Shown here piece by piece: positions 1-5,915 of a stretch of 6,939 nucleotides of DNA. The position numbers and the translations under genes are program-made. The notes under the pieces are model-generated. The model had not been told where the DNA came from and ran no database searches. It worked only from the letters and a program-made list of their open reading frames with translations. Each line of letters starts with the position of its first letter. Positions within the stretch are counted from its first letter, which is position 1. The DNA comes from an uncultured Collinsella sp. (GTDB taxonomy: Bacteria > Actinomycetota > Coriobacteriia > Coriobacteriales > Coriobacteriaceae). The stretch lies in contig CABUBS010000111.1 in the NCBI GenBank assembly GCA_902489855.1, positions 1-6,939 of the forward strand, read 5' to 3'.

Positions 1-330
1 TCCGGGGTAGCCCTCGTTTTCGATGCAGAGCTGGCAGGCGGGATACTTCTCGCCCGTGTTCTTGGCGGCGCCGGCTGCGGCAATATCGCGCGGGTCCTTC
101 TCGGGCTTCGACAGGTTGATGGTGATCTCGAGGTCGCCCCAGTTGGTGGGGGTGCTCCATTTGATGTTGCGCGCGATGGCGGCACGGCGCACGTAGCCGG
201 CGTCGCAGCACAGACCGTAGAACCAGTCGGTCGCGGCGCGGGGCTCGTTGACGCCCATACGTCCGTTGAACTCCTCGTTTACAACCGAAGGCCTTGGCAT
301 GAGCGCGCCCATGATGCGCATAGCGATGCG
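1..330 (-). pseudogene. galT: galT (class II), downstream part, runs off left edge
   Basis: Reading the minus strand from 330 to 1 gives 110 open codons that clearly belong to class II hexose-1-phosphate uridylyltransferase, which swaps UMP between UDP-glucose and galactose-1-phosphate in the cytoplasmic Leloir pathway. Recognisable blocks, numbered from this fragment, are MPRPSVVNEEF near residue 11, LEITINLSKPEKDPRDIA near 67-84 and YPACQLCIENEGY near 96-108; the last two are typical of this family and absent from the E. coli-type (class I) enzyme. The rest of the protein, including the expected catalytic region, lies beyond the left edge. This part is one frame off from the galT start at 625 and is separated from it by a 34-bp inverted repeat with stops. 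ATG codons at 321-319 and 312-310 could restart translation, but I see no Shine-Dalgarno before them. It could be intact galT in the real genome if the repeat is an assembly error. Confidence 0.82.
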
Positions 331-331
331 G

Positions 332-365
332 CTACGCAATTTCTGACAAGGGGGCTTACGCGGCA
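332..365 (+). repeat. 34-bp inverted repeat, copy inside galT
   Basis: This stretch, starting CTACGCAATT and ending TACGCGGCA, is a perfect reverse complement of 625-658. It is the displaced copy: on the minus strand it puts TAA and TAG into the galT frame and shifts it by one base. Removing exactly 34 nt restores one open galT frame through ANGA-RIAMRIM, so the net length change is consistent with a 34-nt insertion, or with a replacement differing by a multiple of three. The homologous stretch of Streptococcus GalT, as I recall it, is about eight residues longer here, so some original sequence may have been lost. Confidence 0.95.
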
Positions 366-625
366 GCGCCGTTGGCAACGGCGGCCTCGGAAAGTACGGC
401 GAGCGTGCCCTCAAGGTCAAAGTCGGGGAGTGTGTCAGGGTGCAGAAGCGAAATCTTCTCGGTCTGCAGCGCCCAGGCCATGTCGAGCGCGGGGCCCGTG
501 GCGCCAATGCACTCAAGAATGGTGTTGTAGGCCCAGATACGGTCGTCCTGCCCAATCATGGATCGGTGGATGGCGTACTCAATCAGGTTCTGCGCAGCTT
601 CGCGCACGTCGGTCGTTACAGCCAT
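356..625 (-). pseudogene. galT: galT (class II), N-terminal part, 89 codons then premature stop
   Basis: The ATG at 625-623 overlaps the galK stop: the minus strand reads ATGGCTGTAA, a 10-nt overlap that suggests translational coupling. A purine-rich AAGGGGG lies about 10 nt upstream, inside the galK coding end. The 89-residue product (start MAVTTDVREAAQNLIEYAIH) has the helical N-terminal character of class II GalT, with DDRIWAYNTIL matching the position of the family's DRIYLTN block. The reading frame stops at a TAA that belongs to an inverted 34-bp copy of the galK 3' end. Past that repeat the family resemblance resumes in the next frame (MPRPSVVNEEF and onward). On its own the 89-aa piece has no catalytic residues. 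Either galT is a true pseudogene in this strain, or the repeat was introduced during sequencing or assembly. Confidence 0.8.
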
Positions 626-1821
626 GCCGCGTAAGCCCCCTTGTCAGAAATTGCGTAGTGACGGGCAGAGCCCTCGCCCAGCCAGCCGTTCATCTTGGTA
701 ATAAAGGTGTCGACTAGGTCGAGCGGCACGAAGGCCTGGATGGTGCCACCAAAGCCGCCGCCGTGGATGCGGACGGCGCCGCGGCCGTCGAGCACATGCT
801 CGGCAAGGGCCAGCGCATACATGGAGGGCTGCTCGGAGCCCAACTTGGCAACGACATTCTGCAGGTACATGGCAGAGCTGGCGCCGGACTCGCGCGTCAG
901 GACCAGGAACTGGTCGATGTCGCCGGCGTTAAGAGCTGCCCAGCGCTTGTCGACCAGGCCGTTCTCGTACCAGTAGTGAACGGCGCGCAGACAAGCGCGG
1001 TCGCCCAGTTTGGCGCGCAGCTCGGGGAGCTTGGCGTCAAAGTCGGCAACGTCGACCTCGCACAGGCGTGTCTTGCCAAACTCGGCAGCAACGTCCTGCA
1101 TCTCGCACGGTACGGCGGCGTAGTCGTCGGTGGCTGCCACGTGGTCGGCACCCACCTTAACGAGCACGAGCGCATAGCCGTGATCCTCAAAGTTGAGCTC
1201 GAGCTTCTGAGTCTCGGGGCTTGCCTGATCCTCAAAATCCATGTAGGCGAGGCCGCCCAGGCACACGGCGGCCTGGTCCATCAAGCCGCAGGGCTTGCCG
1301 TAGTAGTTGTTCTCGGTGCGCTGGCTCATCTGCGCAAGCGCGACGGGCTCAATGGCGGGTGCGCCCCAGAGCGTCTCCATGGCGCGGCCGTATGCGGCCT
1401 CGACGGCAGCGGAGCTGGAAAGACCGCCGCCCGAGGGGACGGAGCAGGTGAAGGCAAAGTCGAAGCCGCGGGGCTCAACGCCCAGGGCAGCGACCTCGTG
1501 GGCCATGCCGCGGACGAGGCTCGCGGACGTGCCCTTCTCGGCCTCCTGAACATCCAGCGTGTCGAGCGTAATCTCAAAGGTGGGGTAGCCCTCGTCGGCA
1601 ACGCGAACCTTGTTGGTGTCGGTCGCCACGGCGATGCCGTCGACAGCGACATCGAGCGAGCCGGCGATGACGTGGCCGCCCTCGTGGTCGGTATGGTTGC
1701 CGCTGATTTCGGAGCGGCCGGGCGCGTGCACATAGAGCACCTGTCGGTCGCCGATGGGGCCAAACTCCTCCTCAAACAGCTTGGTGAGCGTGGCGAGCGT
1801 CTTTTCGTCGGGGGTGGTCAT
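616..1821 (-). CDS. galK: galactokinase
   Basis: This 401-residue protein phosphorylates galactose to galactose-1-phosphate with ATP, the first Leloir step, in the cytoplasm. It is a complete GHMP kinase. The galactokinase signature is PGRSEISGNHTDHEGG at residues 34-49 (family form GRxNLIGEHTDYNGG, so Ser and Asn replace the usual Asn and Glu). The ATP-binding loop is PSGGGLSSSAAVE at 129-141. The catalytic-base region is GKPCGLMDQAA at 175-185, with Asp182 as the expected base. The third GHMP motif is RIHGGGFGGT at 351-360. The length is close to the usual 380-400. The ATG at 1821-1819 is chosen because GGAAAGGA lies 5 nt upstream on the minus strand. It is the first gene of an operon with galT, which starts within its stop codon. 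A LacI-type operator lies 46-59 nt upstream of the start. Only the ISGNHTD variation in motif 1 is slightly unusual. Confidence 0.96.
   Translation of the reverse strand: MTTPDEKTLATLTKLFEEEFGPIGDRQVLYVHAPGRSEISGNHTDHEGGHVIAGSLDVAVDGIAVATDTNKVRVADEGYPTFEITLDTLDVQEAEKGTSASLVRGMAHEVAALGVEPRGFDFAFTCSVPSGGGLSSSAAVEAAYGRAMETLWGAPAIEPVALAQMSQRTENNYYGKPCGLMDQAAVCLGGLAYMDFEDQASPETQKLELNFEDHGYALVLVKVGADHVAATDDYAAVPCEMQDVAAEFGKTRLCEVDVADFDAKLPELRAKLGDRACLRAVHYWYENGLVDKRWAALNAGDIDQFLVLTRESGASSAMYLQNVVAKLGSEQPSMYALALAEHVLDGRGAVRIHGGGFGGTIQAFVPLDLVDTFITKMNGWLGEGSARHYAISDKGAYAAWL
625..658 (-). repeat. 34-bp inverted repeat, source copy at the galK 3' end
   Basis: This is the partner of 332-365 and is clearly the original, because it encodes GalK residues YAISDKGAYAA in frame. 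It contains the galT Shine-Dalgarno-like AAGGGGG and the first base of the galT ATG. The arms enclose 259 bp (366-624) that begin with the last galK codons and hold the galT N-terminal codons. Confidence 0.95.
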
Positions 1822-1866
1822 GGGGGTCCTTTCCTTGGCGCTTACGGACGATTTTTTGCGTCGTTA

Positions 1867-1880
1867 TGAGTACGTTAACA
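1867..1880 (+). promoter_or_regulatory. LacI-family operator-like site 1
   Basis: TGAGTACGTTAACA has the form TG-N3-ACGT-N3-CA, a 14-bp pseudo-palindrome centred on CG as in LacI/GalR-family operators, and it fits the catabolite-responsive element pattern TGWNANCGNTNWCA with one mismatch. It lies 46-59 nt upstream of the galK ATG, where a bound repressor would block the galKT promoter. The match to site 2 extends over 18 nt (1863-1880). Confidence 0.7.
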
Positions 1881-1930
1881 ATTTGAAGCGGCATGAACCA
1901 AGTGTTTGCGATACCGCACGTTACGGGCTA

Positions 1931-1944
1931 TGCTAACGTACTCA
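1931..1944 (-). promoter_or_regulatory. LacI-family operator-like site 2
   Basis: TGCTAACGTACTCA is the reverse complement of site 1 with a single change. The matching block 1931-1948 equals 1863-1880 at 17 of 18 positions, in inverted orientation. The centres of the two sites are 64 bp apart, close to six helical turns, so two repressor dimers could sit on the same face of the DNA and loop it. Confidence 0.7.
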
Positions 1945-1997
1945 TAACACATCGCTTGTCACTTTTTGAGAATCTGGTAATCGGTAGAAATTCAGCC

Positions 1998-2027
1998 GTG
2001 AACGGTACTGCCGTATGGACTTATAAA
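1998..2027 (+). promoter_or_regulatory. possible promoter of the LacI-family regulator gene
   Basis: TATAAA at 2022-2027 is preceded by GTGAAC at 1998-2003 with an 18-bp gap, a weak -35/-10 pair pointing towards the gene at 2161. Transcription would begin near 2034 and leave a leader of about 127 nt containing operator site 3. I could not pick a convincing -10/-35 pair for galK on the other strand. Confidence 0.3.
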
Positions 2028-2053
2028 GCAGAAGAGATGCAGATAGAAAAAGT

Positions 2054-2067
2054 AGAGTACGTTAACA
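2054..2067 (+). promoter_or_regulatory. LacI-family operator-like site 3
   Basis: AGAGTACGTTAACA repeats 13 consecutive bases of site 1 (GAGTACGTTAACA), in the same orientation, and differs only in the first base. It lies about 94-107 nt upstream of the regulator's GTG and downstream of its possible promoter, a position suited to autorepression. The rest of the 339-nt region (1822-2160) shows no further structure that I can support. Confidence 0.62.
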
Positions 2068-2160
2068 TGCGTCCGACGATAGCGGGCCTCGGCGCGGGAT
2101 GTATTTCTGCCCGGGCCGGCATTCACGCTATTCAGATCTCGCAAGGGTGAAGGTGATCTT

Positions 2161-3192
2161 GTGGCAAGGCGCCCGTCCAACGATACAGGTACGCGTCCGG
2201 TCTCCATGGCCGACGTCGCCCGCGCTGCTGGCGTTTCGCAGCAGACGGTTTCGCGCGTCGCCAACGGCTTGCCCAACGTTAACGAGCAGACGCGCCAGCG
2301 CGTGCAGGCCGCTATGCAAGAGCTCGGCTTTCGTCCGAGTTATGCCGGTCGCTCGCTGCGCGACGGCCGTTACCATTCGGTCGGCCTATGCATCAACGAT
2401 GTCACCAAGTTTGGCAACCTCTCAATGATCGACGGCATTGCCAGCGCTGCTCGCGAGCATAGCTGCGCCATTACGCTGGTCGAGATGTCCAAGACCGAGG
2501 AGTTTTCGCTTGCCGAGGCCACGCGTCGCATGGCCGCATTGCCGGTGGATGGCATCATCATCGGCATGAGCCGCATGGCGCCCGATTTTGAGACGTTTGA
2601 TCCACTGCCGGGCATTGGAACGGTCATCGTTACCATGTACGCGCATCCGCGCGTGACTACGGTCGATTCCGACCATTACGGCTGCTCGCTCTTGCTTATG
2701 GATCACCTGTTTGAGCTGGGGCACGGGCAGATTCGCTATATTGGCGGCCCGTCGTTCTCGGTCGACGAGCAATTTCGTCGAGCCGGTTGGCAGGATGCGC
2801 TCGAGCGTAAACACATCGAGCCGGCAGAGCCGCTCGAGGGCGACTGGTCTGCCAACAGCGGCTACGAGGCCGGCAGGTACCTGGCCGAGCACGATCGCAC
2901 CATGACGGCGATTTACGCGGCAAACGACCAGATGGCAAATGGCGCGATTGCAGCGCTGCGCGATAGCGGCCTGCGCGTGCCCGAGGACGTGAGCGTGGTG
3001 GGTGTCGACGATTCGCTCGATGATTTTGTCGCGCATAACGAGCTCACGACCGTTCGATTCGATTTGCATCAGCGCGGACGCGAGGTATTCGAGCATGCGG
3101 TTCCCGAGGCGGGTACGGCGGGCAAAACCGTTGCCATTCGTATTCCCGGCCAGCTCATTATTCGACATAGCACGGCGATACCACGCTCATAG
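2161..3192 (+). CDS. LacI/GalR-family transcriptional regulator, probable galactose regulator
   Basis: This 343-residue protein is a typical LacI-family repressor. The N-terminal helix-turn-helix spans about residues 15-39 (VSMADVARAAGVSQQTVSRV, then ANG), followed by the hinge-helix region near 57-68 (FRPSYAGRSLRDG). A periplasmic-binding-protein-like sugar-sensing and dimerisation domain follows from about 72 to the end. Family landmarks in it include VDGIIIG, the YAANDQMANGA block, the VSVVGVDD block and a C-terminal IPGQLIIRHSTA. Translation starts at GTG 2161, with AAGGTG 5 nt upstream. It is divergent from galKT and shares with it a 339-nt region holding three copies of one LacI-type operator, so it most likely represses galKT and itself, with galactose or a derivative as inducer. 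The inducer is inferred from position; a global CcpA-like role cannot be excluded because the sites resemble cre elements. Confidence 0.9.
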   Translation: MARRPSNDTGTRPVSMADVARAAGVSQQTVSRVANGLPNVNEQTRQRVQAAMQELGFRPSYAGRSLRDGRYHSVGLCINDVTKFGNLSMIDGIASAAREHSCAITLVEMSKTEEFSLAEATRRMAALPVDGIIIGMSRMAPDFETFDPLPGIGTVIVTMYAHPRVTTVDSDHYGCSLLLMDHLFELGHGQIRYIGGPSFSVDEQFRRAGWQDALERKHIEPAEPLEGDWSANSGYEAGRYLAEHDRTMTAIYAANDQMANGAIAALRDSGLRVPEDVSVVGVDDSLDDFVAHNELTTVRFDLHQRGREVFEHAVPEAGTAGKTVAIRIPGQLIIRHSTAIPRS

Positions 3193-3207
3193 TTTACGCA
3201 GGTAAAC
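3192..3207. other. 16-bp palindrome between the regulator and fprA
   Basis: GTTTACGCAGGTAAAC has perfect 6-bp arms around GCAG and begins on the last base of the regulator's stop codon. It has no following T-run, so it is not an obvious terminator. It could be a protein-binding site upstream of the flavodiiron gene, but a chance palindrome is also possible. Confidence 0.3.
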
Positions 3208-3275
3208 GGCGATTTATCGTATTTCAATAACAATCGGTAAGGATGCCGGCAGATAACAGTTGGAATGCTGCCGAG

Positions 3276-3284
3276 TGCTATGAT
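3276..3284 (+). promoter_or_regulatory. extended -10 promoter of fprA
   Basis: TGCTATGAT is an extended -10 element (TG, one base, TATGAT). No good -35 lies at the usual distance, which is common for extended -10 promoters. Transcription would start near 3291, about 31 nt before the ATG at 3322. This supports the flavodiiron gene being its own unit rather than part of the preceding regulator's transcript. Confidence 0.55.
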
Positions 3285-3321
3285 AGACGGGCTCTTTTGT
3301 CTATCTAGGAGGCTTTGCCTG

Positions 3322-4482
3322 ATGGAGATCACCAAGGATATCCGCTACATCGGTGTCGACGACCACGACATTGACCTGTTTGAGGGCCAGTACGACGTGT
3401 CCGAGAACGGCATGGCATACAACAGCTATGTTATCTTGGGCGATAAAATCGCTGTCGCCGATTCGGTTGACGCTGGCTTTGTCGACGAATGGCTCGGCAA
3501 CCTCGAGGCTGCGCTCGACGGCCGTACGCCCGACTACCTGGTTGTCCATCACATGGAGCCCGATCACTCCGCCGGTATCGCCGCCTTTATGGAGCGCTAT
3601 CCCCAGGCCCAGATTGTGGCTAGCATGGGCGCCTTCCGCATGATGGTCAACTACTTTGGCACCGACTACCCCGAGCGCAAGATGGTCGTCAAAGAGGGCG
3701 ATGTGCTCGACCTGGGCGGCCACAGCCTGACCTTTATCGGCGCCCCCAACGTTCACTGGCCCGAGGTGATCTTCTCCTACGAGTCCACCGACAAGGTGCT
3801 CTTTAGTGCCGACGGCTTTGGCAAGTTTGGCGCCAACGACATCGAGGATCCGGAAGGGTGGGCTTGCGAGGCTCGCCGCTACTACTTTGGCATCGTCGGT
3901 AAGTTCGGCAAGTTCGTGCAGGCCGTCCTCAAGAAGGCCGCCGACCTGGACATCCAGATCATCTGCCCGCTCCACGGCCCCGTGCTGACCGAGAACCTGG
4001 GCTACTACCTCGACACCTATAACACCTGGTCGAGCTATCAGCCCGAGGACGAGGGCATCACGATCGCCTATGCGAGCGTGTATGGCCATCTGAAGGCTGC
4101 CGTCGAGGAGCTCGCATCTGCGCTCGAGGCTCGCGGCCAGAAGGTCTCCGTCTTTGATCTGGCTCGCGACGACATGGCCGAGGCCGTTGAGGATGCGTTC
4201 CGCTACGACCGTCTGGTGCTCGCCTCCATTACCTATCAGGGCGAGATCTTCCCGTGCATGAGCACCTTTATCCACACGCTCGCCGAGCATGCCTATCAGA
4301 ACCGTACCGTGGCGCTTGTCGAGTCCGGTTCCTGGGCGCCCGCTGCCGCCAAGGTTATGACCAAGGAGCTCGAGGGTATGAAGGACATCACCCTGACGCA
4401 GAACAAGGTGACTGTGCTGGGCTCGCTCAACGACGCCTCGCGCGCTCAGATCGAGGCCCTTGCTGACGAGCTGTCCAAGTAG
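3322..4482 (+). CDS. fprA: flavodiiron protein (A-type flavoprotein, O2/NO reductase)
   Basis: This is a 386-residue cytoplasmic flavodiiron protein, which in anaerobes reduces O2 to water and/or NO to N2O with electrons usually supplied by rubredoxin. The first ~240 residues form the metallo-beta-lactamase-like diiron domain. The iron-ligand motif HMEPDH (His77, Glu79, Asp81, His82) is complete, with His145 in NVHWPE, Asp164 in FSADGFG and His218 in CPLHGP. Residues ~246-386 form a flavodoxin-like FMN domain beginning ITIAYASVYGHLKAA; the usual Thr of the phosphate loop (YGNT or YGHT) is Leu here. No rubredoxin or NADH-oxidase domain is fused, so it is the two-domain class A form, near the usual ~400 residues. 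The ATG at 3322 is chosen because AGGAGG ends 9 nt before it; an in-frame ATG at 3265 lacks such a site and precedes the predicted transcript start. No redox partner is adjacent. Substrate preference cannot be told from sequence. Confidence 0.95.
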   Translation: MEITKDIRYIGVDDHDIDLFEGQYDVSENGMAYNSYVILGDKIAVADSVDAGFVDEWLGNLEAALDGRTPDYLVVHHMEPDHSAGIAAFMERYPQAQIVASMGAFRMMVNYFGTDYPERKMVVKEGDVLDLGGHSLTFIGAPNVHWPEVIFSYESTDKVLFSADGFGKFGANDIEDPEGWACEARRYYFGIVGKFGKFVQAVLKKAADLDIQIICPLHGPVLTENLGYYLDTYNTWSSYQPEDEGITIAYASVYGHLKAAVEELASALEARGQKVSVFDLARDDMAEAVEDAFRYDRLVLASITYQGEIFPCMSTFIHTLAEHAYQNRTVALVESGSWAPAAAKVMTKELEGMKDITLTQNKVTVLGSLNDASRAQIEALADELSK

Positions 4483-4504
4483 CGATATTTCGCTTTTAAC
4501 GAGC

Positions 4505-4546
4505 AAAACCACCACAAAGGGGACAGGCACCTTTGTGGTGGTTTTT
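4505..4546 (+). terminator. rho-independent terminator of fprA (repeat-type hairpin A)
   Basis: A perfect 16-bp stem (4505-4520 with 4530-4545) has a 9-nt loop, GGACAGGCA, and ends in a run of five T, starting 22 nt after the fprA stop. The A-run on the left arm gives a T-run on the other strand too, so it can act in both directions. Its core is almost the same as the hairpin at 4733-4773 turned round, which points to a repeated element as well as a terminator. Confidence 0.88.
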
Positions 4547-4562
4547 CCATTTCGGGATCCGA

Positions 4563-4704
4563 TTGTCTCAATCTGTAACATCTGGGCGTCTAAATCGTCT
4601 CTAAGTGTTACAGGTTTAGATTAAGGGCGGGGGTCGAGCGGGATTATCTCTATCTGTAACAGTTAGCCGGCTTTTAAGGGCCTAGTTGTTACAGATTGAG
4701 ACAA
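4563..4704. repeat. nested inverted repeats between two terminator hairpins
   Basis: The outer arms are a perfect 18-bp inverted repeat, TTGTCTCAATCTGTAACA at 4563-4580 and its complement at 4687-4704. Inside is a second, 13-bp pair (4601-4613 with 4654-4666, 12 of 13 matching) that shares the core CTGTAACA. The core thus occurs four times in alternating orientation. The stretch has no open frame of note and lies between the convergent fprA and deoR-family genes. It resembles a BIME/REP or MITE-like element; no transposase is present in the window. Confidence 0.75.
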
Positions 4705-4732
4705 ACTGGCGGAGCGAACCGCCGTGTCGCTC

Positions 4733-4773
4733 AAACCACCACAAAGGTGACTGTCCCCTTTGTGGTGGTTTTT
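4733..4773. terminator. terminator-like hairpin B, inverted copy of hairpin A
   Basis: A perfect 15-bp stem (4733-4747 with 4757-4771) has a 9-nt loop, TGACTGTCC, and five T at 4769-4773 on the plus strand. Its reverse complement matches hairpin A through stem and loop except for one loop base. It lies 5 nt past the stop of the minus-strand DeoR-family gene. Read on the minus strand only three T follow the stem, so it is a moderate terminator for that gene, with hairpin A as a likely backup. Confidence 0.78.
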
Positions 4774-4777
4774 GGTT

Positions 4778-5581
4778 TTAGGTGGTGGCGATGATGAGGG
4801 TTGGGGCGTCGATGTCGGTGACCTCTGTGATTGAGGTGGCGACGGTGTGATCGGGGTCGCGGTCCATCACGATGGTGTCAACGTCGGCAAGCTCGGCAAA
4901 ACGGTACATGCCGCGTCCGTTAACCTTGCTCGCGTCCATGAGCGCCACGCTCTTACGCGCAGCGGTGATCATAGCGGTTTTGGTCTCGGCCATCTGCGGA
5001 AAGTCGGTGGTAAAGCCACAGCCTGGAACAAAGGCACCGGGGCACATAATGGCGAGGTCGGCGTGAACCATCTGCAGTGCCTGCATGGTGAGCGGACCGT
5101 ACAGATAGCGGTGCCCTTTGCGCAGCGCGCCGCCCAGCATGACGACATCGACCGAGGGCATACTCTCGTCGATGTAGTCGGCGATGGTAATGTCTGCGGT
5201 GATGACGGTGATGCCGTCGCGTTGGTCGAGCAGGCGGACAAATTCGAGCGCGGTGGTGCCCGAGTCGATGAGCAGCGTGTCGCCGTCGCTGACGAGTGCG
5301 ATGGCGCTTTGCGCGATGGCCTGTTTGGCGGCAACGTTGACGTTGATGCGGCGATCCTGCGTGGAGACGGTTAGGCGTTTGTGGAGTGACACGGCGCCAC
5401 CATGTGTGCGGCGCAGTTTGCCGGCCTCGGCGAGCGCGTCCAGATCGGCGCGGGCCGTGACGGAGGAGACGCCAAAGGTCTGGGCGATTTCTGCCACCTG
5501 AACTGAGGCGTTGTGCTCGAGCATCTCCATGATCGCGGCGCGACGCTCATCGGCGAAAGCACGGGTTGTAGCGTGGGCCAT
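4778..5581 (-). CDS. DeoR-family transcriptional regulator of the adjacent aldolase
   Basis: This 267-residue regulator has an N-terminal DeoR-type winged helix-turn-helix at about residues 29-63 (VAEIAQTFGVSSVTARADLD, then ALAEAGKLRRTHGGA). A phosphosugar-sensing domain follows, with LLIDSGTTALEF at 103-114, MLGGALRK at 148-155 and an FPQMAETK block near 194. Members of the family usually bind DNA as repressors released by a sugar phosphate. I chose the ATG at 5581-5579 because GGAG sits 5 nt upstream; an in-frame ATG at 5638-5636 would add 19 residues but has only a weak A/G-rich leader and would leave an atypical extension before the HTH. It is divergent from the class II aldolase gene, across a 334-nt region with a 38-bp dyad, so it probably controls that gene and itself. 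The effector could be a tagatose or related ketose phosphate; this is inferred only from the neighbour. Confidence 0.9.
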   Translation of the reverse strand: MAHATTRAFADERRAAIMEMLEHNASVQVAEIAQTFGVSSVTARADLDALAEAGKLRRTHGGAVSLHKRLTVSTQDRRINVNVAAKQAIAQSAIALVSDGDTLLIDSGTTALEFVRLLDQRDGITVITADITIADYIDESMPSVDVVMLGGALRKGHRYLYGPLTMQALQMVHADLAIMCPGAFVPGCGFTTDFPQMAETKTAMITAARKSVALMDASKVNGRGMYRFAELADVDTIVMDRDPDHTVATSITEVTDIDAPTLIIATT

Positions 5582-5664
5582 GACTGCTCCATTCTCAGCA
5601 AAATTTGCAGGAATTGTGTTGACTCTATTTTCGTTCATTTTCTTTTTGAGTAAGAAAACGCCTT

Positions 5665-5702
5665 TTGATTACTTATCTTTTCTACAAAAGAAAGGCAATC
5701 AA
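5665..5702. promoter_or_regulatory. 38-bp dyad, candidate DeoR-family operator
   Basis: The interval is an imperfect palindrome centred at 5683.5 in which 15 of 19 base pairs match. The outer arms are TTGATT and AATCAA, and the inner arms contain CTTTT and AAAAG. It lies in the AT-rich divergent region, its centre about 102 bp from the regulator's ATG. There is no T-tail after it in either direction, and it is in promoter rather than 3' territory, so an operator is more likely than a terminator. Nearby ACTCAA-type motifs (5646-5651 inverted, 5704-5709, 5711-5716) and an 8-bp inverted pair (5700-5707 with 5770-5777) may be extra contacts. Confidence 0.5.
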
Positions 5703-5824
5703 GACTCAAAACTCAATATCGAACGCATGCGCTTGGCACAATACCCTTCCGTTTGCTTTTCAAAATTGAGAGTCTTGCCCTGCGGAGTGACAACATCTCG
5801 CACATTCATACCCGCTGAATTTCA

Positions 5825-5830
5825 TACAAT
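5825..5830 (+). promoter_or_regulatory. possible -10 element for the aldolase gene
   Basis: TACAAT differs from the consensus TATAAT at one base and would start a transcript near 5836, giving a leader of about 80 nt before the ATG at 5916. No recognisable -35 lies 16-18 bp upstream, so the promoter may need an activator or the call may be wrong. Confidence 0.35.
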
Positions 5831-5843
5831 GAGCGCAGCAAAA

Positions 5844-5895
5844 CGCAAGGTAAAATGCCTTGCGAACACGTACGCCCGATGTCCAGATGCGGGCG
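5844..5895 (+). other. two small stem-loops in the aldolase leader
   Basis: The first is a perfect 7-bp stem, CGCAAGG/CCTTGCG, at 5844-5850 and 5858-5864 with a 7-nt loop. The second is a perfect 6-bp stem, CGCCCG/CGGGCG, at 5873-5878 and 5890-5895 with an 11-nt loop, ending 5 nt before the Shine-Dalgarno GAGGAG (5901-5906). Neither has a T-run. They may modulate ribosome access or mRNA stability; I do not recognise a known riboswitch. Confidence 0.35.
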
Positions 5896-5915
5896 AGGGA
5901 GAGGAGCAAACGCTC

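Noticed and set aside
4..1595. GGGGTAGCCCTCGT occurs at 4-17 and again at 1582-1595
   Set aside because: Both copies encode Glu-Gly-Tyr-Pro in unrelated proteins (GalT and GalK) with the same preferred codons, so this is coincidence rather than a repeat element.
763..1869. Long plus-strand open frame (368 codons) opposite galK
   Set aside because: It is a shadow of galK caused by GC-rich codon use. Its product is a low-complexity Gly/Ala/Val-rich sequence with no domain, while the minus strand encodes a complete galactokinase.
1893..2150. Small plus-strand open frame in the galK-regulator divergent region
   Set aside because: It has no Shine-Dalgarno, runs across two operator-like sites, and its product resembles nothing I recognise.
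3301..4581. Long minus-strand open frame (426 codons) opposite fprA
   Set aside because: It is a shadow frame running through the terminator hairpin; the plus strand carries all flavodiiron motifs.
4563..4704. CRISPR-like array from four CTGTAACA cores
   Set aside because: The copies alternate in orientation, are short and have irregular spacing, so they form nested palindromes rather than direct repeats with spacers.
5511..5915. In-frame N-terminal extension of the aldolase from an ATG at 5511
   Set aside because: It would begin inside the divergent regulator gene, run through the promoter/operator region and add about 135 residues not found in the family. The ATG at 5916 has a strong Shine-Dalgarno and gives the expected protein.
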